Part shown: in pieces, positions 1 to 11,538 of the stretch | Numbering within the stretch: the stretch's first letter is position 1 | How the letters are laid out: the number at the start of each line of letters is the position of its first letter | Program-made: the position numbers and the translations under genes | From: Spongospora subterranea f. sp. subterranea | Taxonomy: Eukaryota; Endomyxa: Phytomyxea; Phytomyxea; Plasmodiophorida | DNA length: 64,000 bases | Assembly (NCBI GenBank): GCA_049724395.1 | Contig: JAUGWO010000168.1 | Location: 1 to 64,000, forward strand | Reading direction: 5' to 3' | Notes under the pieces: generated by a model | The model's input: the letters and a program-made list of their open reading frames with translations, nothing else | Databases searched by the model: none | Told to the model about the DNA's origin: nothing

Positions 1-3000
1 TCTAACACTGTCGAAGAGCTGAGCGGAACTCCTCTTCGGATATGCCCACCTAATAACGAATCAAAGATTATCATTACGTTGAGGAAAATTCCTAAATGCA
101 ACAGGATAAGCTACATCAAAATCACCCAGAGAAGAAGCATCAACCAACAACGCAGAAGATAACAGAATAAAATAACGTGATACTTGAAAGTTTGAAGGCA
201 ATAAACGACATTGAAAGCTACTCGAAAGATGTCACCTTGAGCAAAAAATCCGATATGATGCGAAGCGCCGTCGGAGTAATGAAACAGAGAAAGGTAGGCA
301 TTCTAAGAGCATCAGCGTCATGTTCTATTCGAGTAAGTTCTCCACCAAGCGGGCTGCGTGAAGTGCCTGAAACCATCAGCAAAATGGCGAGAAATCAGGA
401 ACCAATGAAGCTTAAATCCGCTATGGGAATTACCCTGCGATACGTTCCAGTCAAGGACTCATTTTTTGTAGAATCACGATGCTCGACATTCAACCATCGC
501 GTCCACGCAAGTGCTGCAGAATGTCGTACAGATGTCGGAAATTTTCCAGACGTAAAGCGTTGAAATGATGCTGGTCTCGTTCGCTACGGCTACGCATCTG
601 GTGTATATCTGAGCTGTACAACCGTGAAATATCAGTTTAGAGAGAGCATACACGAGAAAAGGGGAAGCTTCAACGCTCGGGATTTATAAAAGGCGAAAAG
701 CGCAGCATTTATGGAAACCACACAAGCAACTTAAAGTATCGGGACGTCAATGAAACTGACCGCAGACCGAAATCGGAATTGATGGACGGCTGCGTAAAGC
801 TTGGACCTGACAGAGACAGAACGGGCGGTTTCGAAGCTGGGAGAATTTGATCTACGCTTGGAAGATAGGAGTCGGAAATATAAGTATCTTACGCGTATAT
901 CCTTCTATTCAGACGAGCTGTTAGGCCGAATTTCAATTCTCCGAACTTATTACAGCATCGGCGAAACTGAATAGGGTTGTCAGAAGGAAGACGACAAATA
1001 CACAAACCAGTTTCACCTCGGTTTCGGTATCGGACGTTGTGGCTATGATGGGCGACAAGAGAGTCTTTCGCCTCGTCGGCGGTTCGCCCTACAGGGTCAA
1101 CTCCCTAGTGCCGGAAAACGTCGTAGAACACCGGAACTGTTGGCAAACCGAACGATGGCACCTCGTCGGCAGCGTTGGCAGAGCCACCCGCTATGGTCCG
1201 CCGAACTCCTCGACGAGGGTGCGACTTGCTCGATATAGAATCCGCCTAATCCGTAAAGATGTTTATGGTTCATTCTGGATACGCAAAACTGCAGACAAAC
1301 CGATTGCAGAAATAAAAACGTCAACAACAACTTTTAAGGGCAACGGGTCTCTGACGACGCAAAAAAAGCTCAAGATCTACAACTTTATGGAGAATCGTAA
1401 CAGTTGATATCTGATTGACAACGTATTAACGGGTAAAATTGGTCTAGTTTTGACACTGAGCGCGGAAGAGTTAAAATGGAAACGGTTTGTAGGAGAGATA
1501 ACGGTCTTGTGTAAGCACGATCACCTGTTTCGCCGCCGCTCTCTGTCAACCGGATTTACAGTTAGAGACGTTGGATTCAACAAGCACATATCCCTTTTAC
1601 TGACATAGAGTCGGGCGGATTTGGGCAGGAACTGCACCAGAAACTCGTAAAATGGGTCATTGTAGAGATTAGTGTTGTCGCAATTTAAAATCAGAGTCGG
1701 AGTTCTGGGCGACAAAGGCATTGGGGCAGCGTTGGAACCAGAACGGCTGGTCATTCTGGTTCCCGGCGATGTCATTGGTACGACAGGTTTGCCCTCGGCC
1801 TGGGCTGACGCGCTTTGTGTGCTCTAAACCCTTCACAAAACAAGGATGGGAATCAGAAACTCGATGCATACATTGCCGATCCATATGTGTTGTCATTGAG
1901 TTTAGAGCCATAACGCCGGCAGCAACATTCTCGTCAAAACGTGACCGATAATGCTGGGAATGTGTTTCCCAAAGTGGACAGTACAAACATGAGAACGTGT
2001 AATTGTTGGAAAGAATCTTGTGGCTGAATCTGGAACGGTCATGGATAACAATAAGTTCATATTTGAAACGATGAGGAGATAACGAAATTGATCCAAGTGC
2101 AGGACGAAGCGGTTCGCTTTGATTGACCCACTGCTTTCCGACAGTCATGGGCGTTGGACTTTTTTTCAAATGGCGATGGTGAATGCACTAATTACACTGG
2201 CAACCGTTCCTGTCCTTTTCAATTTGATTTTGGATCTTGGAGGGACCAAGTCATCCACATGTGTCCTAGCAGAATACTGCATGGCGTCATCATACAGACG
2301 GTCGTTTTCTCCGTCGATGATGGTCATGACACTTGAGAACGTATTTTAGTATGAAAGCGCGATGTGTCGAGCTTCAAACGAACCTGGACCCAGCTCGGGT
2401 ATACTTTAACGTCTGCCGGGATCGTTGTACCAAATCGTGAAGAGGTTTGTTGTCAGACTGATGACGTGCAACTCCTTCACAATAGGCCACCCAACCGTCA
2501 ACACAATCCATAATCGAGGAATCGCACCAGAACACTCAACTTGGATACGCTTTCACCGGGACATGACGCTGTTTCTCGATCCGATCGCTGGAGCTTCGTC
2601 CCAAATCCGTTGTCCTTCGTTCGGTCCTACAACATGCGTTGGGCGAAAGGGTCTAACACGGTGATGCTGTTTACGAATCGTCGGCATGGGTATTAGGTTT
2701 GGAGTCGGCGTAGGTTTCGTTCAAAACGGTTTTCGTAGTGACAACTTTCGCGCGACGATCAAACACGGGTTTCAGGGGATTAACTGCATCGCGGGTGAAC
2801 GGGTTATTTTGATTTCTGTCCGTTCCCCAACGTACGGATTTGATGTGTTCGCCAGAGACTGGCTGCAGTGACGACCTTGGGAATAATCGCCGATCCGGCA
2901 TTATTCGCCACTGCGCCATGGACATCGCGATTCGTTCGAACTGATGAATACGATCTGTAGGAAATGTTCGGGCGAGGCGATGGTAAGTCAGCGATCAAGG

Positions 3001-3776
3001 ATGGCTTAGCGCCTGGGGCAGGATTTGTCCCTAGAACCACGCTCTCCATGTTGCTGTTATGCTCGGTGTACACATCGATCCTTGTTGTCGCACCTGGGGA
3101 TCGCCAACAATCTCATCAAAGCTCGGCAATTTTCGGTTGATATCAGGTCCCTCTGAAATTCGTTGGGACTCAAGGACTTTACTCAGTTGATAGCGGATTT
3201 GTGTCAACCCCTTCGTTAACAAGTCGTGTGCACCTGCGACTATCGTGTGTTTGGGCATTGCTTCTTGGTTTCCATCGCCTGTGTGATAGCTGTCGCCCAT
3301 AACGCTCATGAATAAAGACGAACACACGATAGTGGCAGGTGCATACGACTGTTTACAGAACGCGAGTAGTTGACACAAATCCGCTATCAAGTCGTCAATA
3401 AAAATGTTTCAGCCATGACTCAACAAAGTATCATTTGCCCAATATCGGGTATTATCAAATCTTCTATCATTCATTCACATACCTCTACATTCACTATTAT
3501 CGATCGCTCTTAGGCTGATCAGGTTGGACTTAAACTAGTTTAGGATCTGTGTTCATTATCGTTTGAACTGACAGTTTGCCGTCGGCTATAGTTTCGCGTC
3601 GGTTGCTTCTTGCCATCGTATTCTTAGAGTGCCGATGGGACTCTTAATCTCTCACAGTAAGAGATAGGTAATTGTATAAGTAGTAGGTATTTATAATGAC
3701 GATATTATTAGATGGATAGAAAGGGATTTTACAACAGTTGAACATTGGTGGATGACCCCATCGCAACAACTCCTCC
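1..3776. other. Gene-poor decayed sequence, no gene recognised
   Basis: All reading frames here are short and none carries a domain I recognise. The composition is mixed and the segment reads like decayed mobile-element or intergenic DNA. The only clear structure is an inverted repeat near 3186-3390, listed separately. No tRNA or rRNA is seen before the tRNA at 3777. Confidence 0.5.
3186..3390. repeat. Short inverted repeat, two arms of about 67-71 bp
   Basis: The left arm (3186-3252) reappears in reverse complement at 3320-3390. Both arms contain the core GATAGCGGATTTGTGTCAA and a second matching block around GCACCTGC/GCAGGTGC. The arms differ by a few substitutions and one short spacing difference. 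It could be the remains of a fold-back element or a local inverted duplication. Confidence 0.7.
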
Positions 3777-3847
3777 GCGCCATTGGTTGAATGGTACAAT
3801 AGCTCGTTGCCAACGAGTTGGTCCGAGTTCGATTCTCGGATGGCGCA
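3777..3847 (+). tRNA. tRNA-Gly (anticodon GCC)
   Basis: This is a 71-nt cloverleaf. The acceptor stem pairs GCGCCAT with ATGGCGC. The anticodon stem GCTCG/CGAGT encloses the loop TTGCCAA, which gives anticodon GCC. The T arm contains the standard GTTCGATTC. A run of six T immediately follows the discriminator A and would terminate Pol III transcription. No intron is present. A near-identical copy lies at 4213-4283 on the opposite strand. Confidence 0.95.
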
Positions 3848-4212
3848 TTTTTTGAAGGTGTGGAAAACACGTTGATGTTTGTTGACTGGCCAAAATTTTT
3901 GAATAACAAATACGGGCTGATGAACTGATCAATGAATGGAAGTCCATGCGATCGAATCCTCCTGTCGTTTGGTTGATCGTAAGTCTTTGATTTGTAATCT
4001 CAATGTACAACCACATTTCCCGTATTCGTCTGCTCTCTCTGTCAAAAAATTTGAGACGGGGCAGTGACATCTTTATTTCGTATTTTCTCTGAGAGTGATA
4101 TGGTTTGCGATGTTGACATGAAGCTCAGCTAGTGAAATAATTTGTCAATCGCATGCACCTTGCAAGTACAGTACAGTAAACACAGTTTTTCTGCGATGTT
4201 TCGTCAAAAAAT

Positions 4213-4283
4213 TGCGCCATCCGAGAATCGAACTCGGACCAACTCGTTGGCAACGAGCTATTGTACCATTCAACCAATGGCGC
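4213..4283 (-). tRNA. tRNA-Gly (anticodon GCC), second copy in inverse orientation
   Basis: The sequence is the reverse complement of the tRNA-Gly at 3777-3847 over the whole cloverleaf, with the same acceptor stem, GCC anticodon and T loop. A T6 terminator lies just downstream on the minus strand (4205-4210). The two genes converge and are separated by 365 bp. The 5' end of this copy faces the start of a copia-type retrotransposon fossil a few tens of bases away. Confidence 0.95.
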
Positions 4284-4295
4284 AGTTGATGTTGA

Positions 4296-7200
4296 ATACT
4301 GCACTATGCTCTAACATATTGCGAGTTCAGTTTTCGACCTTCTTGCGCATCTGTAAGATTAAGAATCCCAGCTCTCGCAGCCAAGGATCAAGTGGACCAT
4401 GTCCGCCGATGAAAGGACCGCAAGACGCGTCCGACGGGCAGAAGCCAATGATGCTCAAGACGAACACGGCGCAGTCTGGACACGCAGATCAACCAGCAGA
4501 TGCTCAAGGAGAGCACGGCGGAGCGAGATCTAGCAGAACATCTGGACACGTACAAAGTGTTCATTTTCTGAAGACAGCAGTAAACCTCCAACGGTACGCA
4601 ACGGGTTTGAACCTCATATTCGAATTCAATGGTAATTTAAGAGGAAACCGGAAGCACAGTTTATCCGCAAGGGCATCGAAACCTACCTCGAAAGTTTACC
4701 AGGCACGTCAACGGCCGAAATAAGAAACGACCGGATCGCTTACGCAGAAGCTACTATGAGACTATCTCAACTTGCATACAAGCAAATTGCATCATGCCGC
4801 TACACCAAGGACGTAAGGGCAAATTATGTGAAATTTATGATGAGAAGAACGATGCTCAAGCTTCTACAAAATTCTTAAAGTTCATCGAGGACAAGAAAAG
4901 TTCCACCGAGACAGTGAAGATCTACCTAGATTGCTCAATTGAGAGTATCATGACCTCGTCACGCTAGGCATCAACATGGGGAAACAGCCCTATGGGCGAA
5001 GGCCCTGCACGGCCTCTCACAAGATTATGAGCAAGCCAAAGCGGCAGCTCGAGCTTCAGAGTTCCGCGAAGCTGATATTGCTCGCGATAGAACGCGAAAA
5101 GACTGGCAACAAGCCAAAATCAGCGACGACGCGTTGACACCGAAGCTTAAAGCTTTGAAGACGTTGCGGAAGAAACAAATGGGCAAAGAAAGAAGAGGCA
5201 TTGCACAAAGTGTTCACAGGGCGGCCACGACAATCGTGAATGCAGGCACCTGCATCCTGAATTGAAGCCAGACTGGCTAAAAGAGAAGGAGAAGAACCTC
5301 ACTAAATCATCTGCGGGTTCGGCAAATTTTACCGACCCGGAGGAATTCAAGGGATACCGCGTTGTAATTTTCAGCAACGCTAGTGCTGTTGATGGATATC
5401 TCATTGATAGTGGAGCAAATGTTTCCATCACGAAAGACCGAGCATTTCTCCAGATATCAAAGCATGACCAAACCGGTCTTTATACAGGCATGCAATGGCC
5501 AGGTTATCCAAGGCAGCGGGGAAAGGTGCAATAATACTATCAACTGAGCCGCTGATCACTCTGCCAAATGTCCTGCACTTGCCAAGCGCGACAAACACGC
5601 TGATTTCGGCACAATACCCTTTACAAAACTATGCCTGACCATCGTCATCAAAAACAATATGCACATCAAGACTGCAGATGGAGAGACCATCTCGACGGCG
5701 AAGATGAAGAACGGTCTGTACACAATAGCGTCTTTGAAGAGCCCAACAATATGCGTTCGAGACAATCACTCTTGAACCAGCACACCATCGATTCGGCCAT
5801 GCATCGGACCAACGATTGAAGAACATAGGGAAATCGCCGATTGGCATCAAGATCACTGGAGATGAATCCATTTTGCGACACCTGTGCACAGAATAAATCC
5901 AGACGAAAACCATTCTCTGAAGGGCGTCGAACGAAGCCGACGAGGCAATACGAAATTGTCTCATCCGATCTGAAAGGACCATTTCTGGAACCAGGCCCCA
6001 AAGGATATAGATATTACATCACATTCAATTGCCTGTTTTCTCCATGGACTCGGATCACGTTTTTGAAAACAAAGAGTGCCGAGGAAGTGCTTGATGCTCT
6101 ACAACGTTTTATGACGGACGCACCAACGGAGACCAAGGAACGTATGGCGACCTTTCTAACTGATGCAGGCGGTGAATACGTAAATAGTTTCATGAGCGTT
6201 TTCCTACTACCAAAAGGGTTAAACATCAGAGAACGGTCCCGTACTGCCCGCAACAGAATGGACAAGCGGAGCGCCGAAACCTCACGATCATGCAGATGGC
6301 ACGATGCGTTCCGACAGAGTCGAATCTCTTAAACTCTTATTGGATGTTTGCTGTTCGATAGCTCGACTTCGGAGGTTTGTCCACTCCATAATTCGTAAGG
6401 TGTCTTCCATCCAAAAACATGCCATTGAATGTGATGTAATATCTATATCCTTCGGGGCCTGGTTCCAGAAATGGTCCTTTCAGATCGGATGAGACAATTT
6501 CGTATTGCCTCGTCGGATTCGTTCGACGCTCTTCAGAGAATGGTTTTCGTCTAAATTTATTCCGTGCACAGGTGTCGCAAAATGGTCGTTCATCTCCAGT
6601 GATCTTGATGCCAATCGGCGATTTCCCTTTGTTCTTAAAAAACAGGTTACCAACAAAAAGGAGTGGATGGAAGACGCCGTACGAATTATGGAGTGGACAA
6701 ACCCCCGAAGTCGAGCAATTACGAAGATTTGGATGTATTGCTTGGGCAAACATCGACAAGTCGTTCAGAACAATCATTGATTCAACAGCGGAGAAATGCA
6801 TCTTCCTGGGTTACCCTCAATACCAAAAAGGTTACGTGCTACAAAGATTCGCCGACAAAAAAGTTTCAATTCGACACGCTGTGACATTTAATGAAAGTTA
6901 ATTCACCGATCAACAACGAACTCGAGATGAGGACAATCATGAGCAAATGGAGATCTTTGACGAATTCGTGTATGCTACCAACGACACCATTAGTCAGAAA
7001 CTACCGAAATCGTTCAAAGAAGCGGTGAAGACTCCTGAGGCTCAACAATGGTATCAAGCTGCGTTCAAAGAAATTACGGCACACGAGCAGAATCAGACAT
7101 GGACGCTCGTAGATGCACCAGATGATATCAAGCCGATCACCGGCAGGTGGGTTTTTACCGAGAAGCAGCAGGGCAGATGCAGCACAAGGCACGTTATGTC

Positions 7201-8111
7201 GGTAAGGGATACTCTAATACCGAAGAAAAGGTCTCGTCGTAGTCGACTCCGAATCTTTGGGAGCTCACACATCATTACGAGTCCTATTATCAACTGCCAC
7301 ACATAAGAAGTGGAAGATTTTTCGAAAGGACTTTACTACTCTCTATTTGAACGCCACATTGGACGAAAGTATCTACATGCTTCAACCCGAAGGTTTTGAA
7401 AAACCGGGAGCGGAGAACAAGTAATGTTTGCTGAATAAAGTCCTTTACGGTCTGAAGCAAGCGGGGCGCAGTGGCAGAAGACGTTGTTTGATAAAACCAG
7501 ATCGAACAAGTTTATTCGGTCGAGAAAAGAACCATGTCTATGGTACAAGAGCGGTCACAACGATCAAGTTACCATGATAGCGATATACGTCGCCGATCTT
7601 TTAAAACTGGAGATGATAAAGACGAAATATCACAAGTTCTCGCGACATCTTTTAGAATGAAGGATCTAGGTATTGCAACTCAAGAATTAATATGGCTACA
7701 AGATCTTGTAGTTGAACTAAGGCTCCTGAAACAAGTGCCAAAAACAATGCTGAATTGAGACAACCAAGGAGCTTTAGTCATTGAGAAGAACGATTGCTCC
7801 AGTCGAAGATCAAAGCATGTCGATATTCAGTATCACTACGTTCGTGACATGATCAAGGAAACGAGGATTGATGTCCAATACGTCCCGACGATACTGACGA
7901 AGCCTTCGAACGAAAGAATTCAAGAAGCTCAAAAGTTTTCTTACGAATGATTGTTTCCCGCATTCTGTTAGCCAGGGAACGTATCAGACTATGGTTTAAC
8001 ATATTGCCGACCTACGTTATAACCACCGACACTACACTCCATGACTCTCTCAAGGTACTACAATAAAAGTTTAGTTCGCTCTCGACCTTCTTGCGCATCT
8101 GTAATTGATTG
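4296..8111 (+). mobile_element. Ty1/copia LTR retrotransposon, old and broken (fossil)
   Basis: Parts appear in copia order. They are a gag-like region ending in a zinc knuckle (about 5190-5260), an aspartic protease with a DSGA motif (about 5400-5430), an integrase region with a CDTC zinc-binding half-site and an SSDLKGP stretch (about 5860-6330), and reverse transcriptase and 3' pol segments (about 6950-7920). The 3' LTR probably runs from about 7967 to 8111. A shorter LTR remnant at the left end shares ACCTTCTTGCGCATCTGTAA with it. The coding region is interrupted many times (roughly ten or more) and contains inverted-duplicated blocks, so it is a long-dead copy. It sits just upstream of a tRNA gene. 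Confidence 0.85.
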
Positions 8112-9040
8112 ATTACTCTACACTCAATATGCATCAATCAGGTCAAAAGTGAACTAAAATTTTAGTAGCACTGTACTGTAGCATTCACCTACAGAATGCG
8201 GGAAACAATCATTCGTAAGAAAACTTTGAGCTTCTTGAAGATTCTTTCGTTCAAAAGGCTTCGTCAGTATATCTGCGTCATGTCGTTCGTCGGGACGTAT
8301 TGTACATCAATCCTCGTTTCCTTGATCATGAAGTAGCAGTTGTTTAACATCTTCATTTGTGATGGGACGTGAAAAACAGTTGAAGATCTGGCCCCCCTGT
8401 ACAGAACAATTCAAACAAAGACCGACGACCCGAATCTAATCGCATTTCTGGAATTCATCTGTCAGCAAAACTACTTCCAATACGGCCAAGACGTCATACT
8501 AATATGGATCTGACCCAGCTGTATTGGCGGTATCGACAACCGATAGCGCCACAGATTGTTGCCTCTGCTTCTCCATTCTACAATGCTGTTGTCGATCACC
8601 ACTATCCATCCTGTTATAAATTTTCCCATCTCTTGTGTAGAGAATACCCCATTACCGATGTTGAGCTCAGATATCTATACAATCCTCTGTGTTGCTGTTC
8701 AAATAATATGATTGGCCATATCACGTGATGGCGACTGACATAATTTACGGCGAAAGTGATGTTGGGTCTTGGGGTATTCAAATGAAGTTATATCCCGGTG
8801 ACAGTTTATAAAAAAAAATTGGGAAATGCAAATCATGGGGTGATGATATCCCTACACCTGACGTGATATCGCTAACCGATATTTCTAGTCATGGAAATTG
8901 ACTGTTTCATTCATATAGCATGTGTTGTAATTTGACCCTCATCGCTTATAAGCCATATTCACTGTGAACGCAGTGCTGATATTGATATATTCCCCAACAC
9001 GTTCATTCACTCACCAATTTCTTTCCGTGTGTAAGCGACA
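8112..9040. other. Intergenic region and TXNDC9 promoter side
   Basis: The left part (about 8190-8335) is an inverted copy of the end of the neighbouring copia fossil. The remainder has no recognisable gene. A 74-codon open frame at 8504-8728 has no recognisable motif, and I do not call it. The last 300 bp are AT-rich and precede the TXNDC9 start at 9041. Confidence 0.5.
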
Positions 9041-10089
9041 ATGGACGTCGATGTATTTCCGCCGGCGATTTCCTTTCGTGTGCTTGATTTCCGAGGCATC
9101 TCGACTGTCCCGAAAGAGGAACAACTCTCAATTGATCAACATCTGGAGATGATAAATCTGTGTGACCACATCGCCCAACTCCTGTTCGATAATTACAGCA
9201 CAGTAAACTTGCCAGCCGTCAATTGGCTGCGCCGCAGAGTTTCTGGCGCTTTCGTCGGGGCGGGCGTGTACGGCCGGCGCTCGACACTGCGAAATTTGAA
9301 AGGCATCATGTTGAAAACGGGGGGAAAGGATTCGGCATTCGGCGAAGCCGCACAGCAGCAGGCGTCAGCCGCATTGGCATCGGCTGCAGATGATCTCGCC
9401 ATGATGCATATGTTGAAACAGCAGCAACAACCGGGTTCGGAGCCGCAAGGGCCAGTATACATCAAATCGAGGAAGGCCAGGAAATCAGACGATGTCGATG
9501 GGGACTCGTCGGACGACGATGACGATGACGACAACGATGTTCTTCGCGGGATCAGGGAGAAGCGGCTGGAGCAGCTGAAGAAAGAGTTCTGCTCCCGGCA
9601 GGTACAGCTGAGCCATGGCCATGGCGAATACAGGTGCATAGCCGAATGCGATTTCCTCAAAGAGGTCACCGGTTCCGAACACGTCGTCTGCCACTTTTTC
9701 CATCGCGACTTTGAGCGGTGTAAAATCATAGATGAGCACATGACGCGAATTGTCGCCAATCACCCAGATACCAGGTGAGATCAATGTTTTCTGACACTTT
9801 TTTCTTTTTGCCAAACGACATAATGCGTCTTTCCAGGTTCATCAAAATTGATGCTGAAAAATCGCCATTCTTTGTGGCGAAACTGGCGATTCGGGTTCTT
9901 CCCACGATTGTTATCTTCAATGATGGGGTCGCCGTCGATCGCATTGTTGGTTTCAACGATCTCGGCAACAAGGATGACTTCCCCACGATCATGCTGGCGA
10001 AACGCTTGGTCAAGGCTGGTGCCATCGTCAAGTCAGCTGAGCACGAAGGAAGAAATCGTAAAGCGAAACCTATCAAAACTCTGCTTTAA
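9041..10089 (+). CDS. TXNDC9: TXNDC9 / phosducin-like protein 3 with a long N-terminal extension
   Basis: Exons are 9041-9774 and 9837-10089, joined by a 62-bp GT-AG intron, giving 328 residues. From about residue 190 the protein follows the TXNDC9 family: a charged helix (REKRLEQLKK), then HGEYR, then a thioredoxin fold containing VVCHFFHRDFERCKI and GFNDLGNKDDF. As usual for the family the thioredoxin CxxC is absent. Family members are cytosolic co-factors of the chaperonin CCT/TRiC in tubulin and actin folding. The first 170 residues, ending in an acidic Asp run, are not part of the usual family, whose members are about 226 residues. The gene converges on the carbamoyltransferase-like gene 54 bp downstream. 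The ATG at 9041 is the first in frame. Confidence 0.9.
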
Positions 10090-10143
10090 TATATATATCC
10101 AGTTGTTATGATCATTCGTTGTTGCTGCAGATACACAAATGTG

Positions 10144-11369
10144 TCATGTTCTCGCGAACCCTCCAGGATTCGTAATCACCGATTTCCTTTTCGCTGCGAC
10201 CTGCAACAGCAAAGCTTTCTGCACGTGGACCCTGTTGTTCAACTGCTTGAAAGTGATAGATTTGCCATCGACCATCTGTCCAGCCACGTTTTCACATGCT
10301 AGGTCTGTAGATGGGCTGTTGATGAACAATGCGCCAGAGGAGGCGCATTCCAGCATTGCTCGCGAGAGTTTCAGGTCCAGCTTTCCTTGGAACGGCGGAT
10401 ATATCTGCTCGGATGGGTCGAACGTTATCCACTTATCGGTGTAGATGACGTCGGCGTCGGCGATCGCATCCAGAGCGTCGTCTGTGATCATAGCGGAGCC
10501 CCATCCGCCCTCCGATAACGATTTACATTCCTGAACAACCGAGATATATAGTGGCGAACACCCAACGAGATCATGGCACAGAGAGAGTTACGTTACGCAT
10601 GGCGCTAAGCGCCTGACTGTCTCGGGTACCGGGATTGCTGACATCCGCCAAGATCAACGACATTCCCAGCATGCACGACGCCCTGATCATCTCCAGCGCC
10701 TGGACTGTCGTTGGGTCTCCAAGGTACGCCAGCTTCAGCCCAGCCAAATCGCCTTTACTCTCGTAGATGGCCATTAAATCGGTGAGAGCTGAGGGTTCAT
10801 AGGGGTGTTCAGAGCACAATCGCGTAAACGATCGAATACCGCGATTTACTATGACATGGATCTCCCTGTTCGTCCTTGGAATTGATGACCGGGATGTCGC
10901 TATAGGTGGCCAGATCCTCAAGATCCTTGTGCCGATGGAGGTGCGATATGACCATGGTGGCATAGGCGCTGACGACAACAGCCGCTTCGGAAACCGAGGC
11001 GGAATGCAGGTCCGAGGCGAGGTCGTTTGCCGAATACGATATTCCATATCCTCCAAGTTGGGAAATTGCCGAATCGAACGACAATTGGTCTCGGATCGCC
11101 ATATCATTCATCAGGTGAACGAAAACCTTGTTTTTGAATGAATCCCCATATAGGAAAGGGGACTGTTTCAATTGAACAGCGCGATCCAGAATCTGAATAA
11201 CCTCAAATTCGTGCAGATTGGAGATGTTCAAGACATGAATCGCATGAGGATAGGGGCGCCGGTGCAGGGTCGAAGCTGCATGATCTGCAACCACCGTCGT
11301 AAGGGATTGGATCGTCACGCGCGCTGGATCAAAGCAATTGCTGAACCTCTGGCATACCGACCGAAACAT
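10144..11369 (-). CDS. Carbamoyltransferase-fold protein lacking catalytic motifs (OTC-like pseudoenzyme)
   Basis: Exons on the minus strand are 11369-10850, 10788-10592 and 10530-10144, with two 61-bp introns, giving 367 residues. The backbone follows ornithine/aspartate carbamoyltransferases: LSFDSAISQLGG, then ASVSEAAVVVSAYATMV, then LTDLMAIYE, then GLKLAYLGD, then DADVIYTDKW, then a C-terminal NRVHVQKALLL. The three active-site motifs are replaced. STRTR is DMAIR (about residues 89-93), HPCQ is DPCH (about 170-173) and HCLP is NSPS. Frame and splicing are intact, so this is not a decayed gene. The basic, Ser-rich N terminus could be a mitochondrial targeting sequence. Loss of carbamoyl-phosphate and ornithine ligands implies a non-enzymatic role; this is inference. 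Confidence 0.8.
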
Positions 11370-11538
11370 CTAAAGAAAACGCCACTATTGAATGAAACCT
11401 CAACAACTGCGACTACGGCCGAAAACACCGAAAGGTGACAACTACACGGTTTGGCAAAATACCACTATAACCAGAGGAATGAATGGGTTTGAAGGCTGAT
11501 TAAAGGAACGTGTATAATGAAGATAGAAGTTTGTGTAA

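Noticed and set aside
177-2664. Several open frames of 75-166 codons at the left end
   Set aside because: They overlap on both strands, show no domains and lack consistent splice signals. Chance frames in decayed DNA are the simpler reading.
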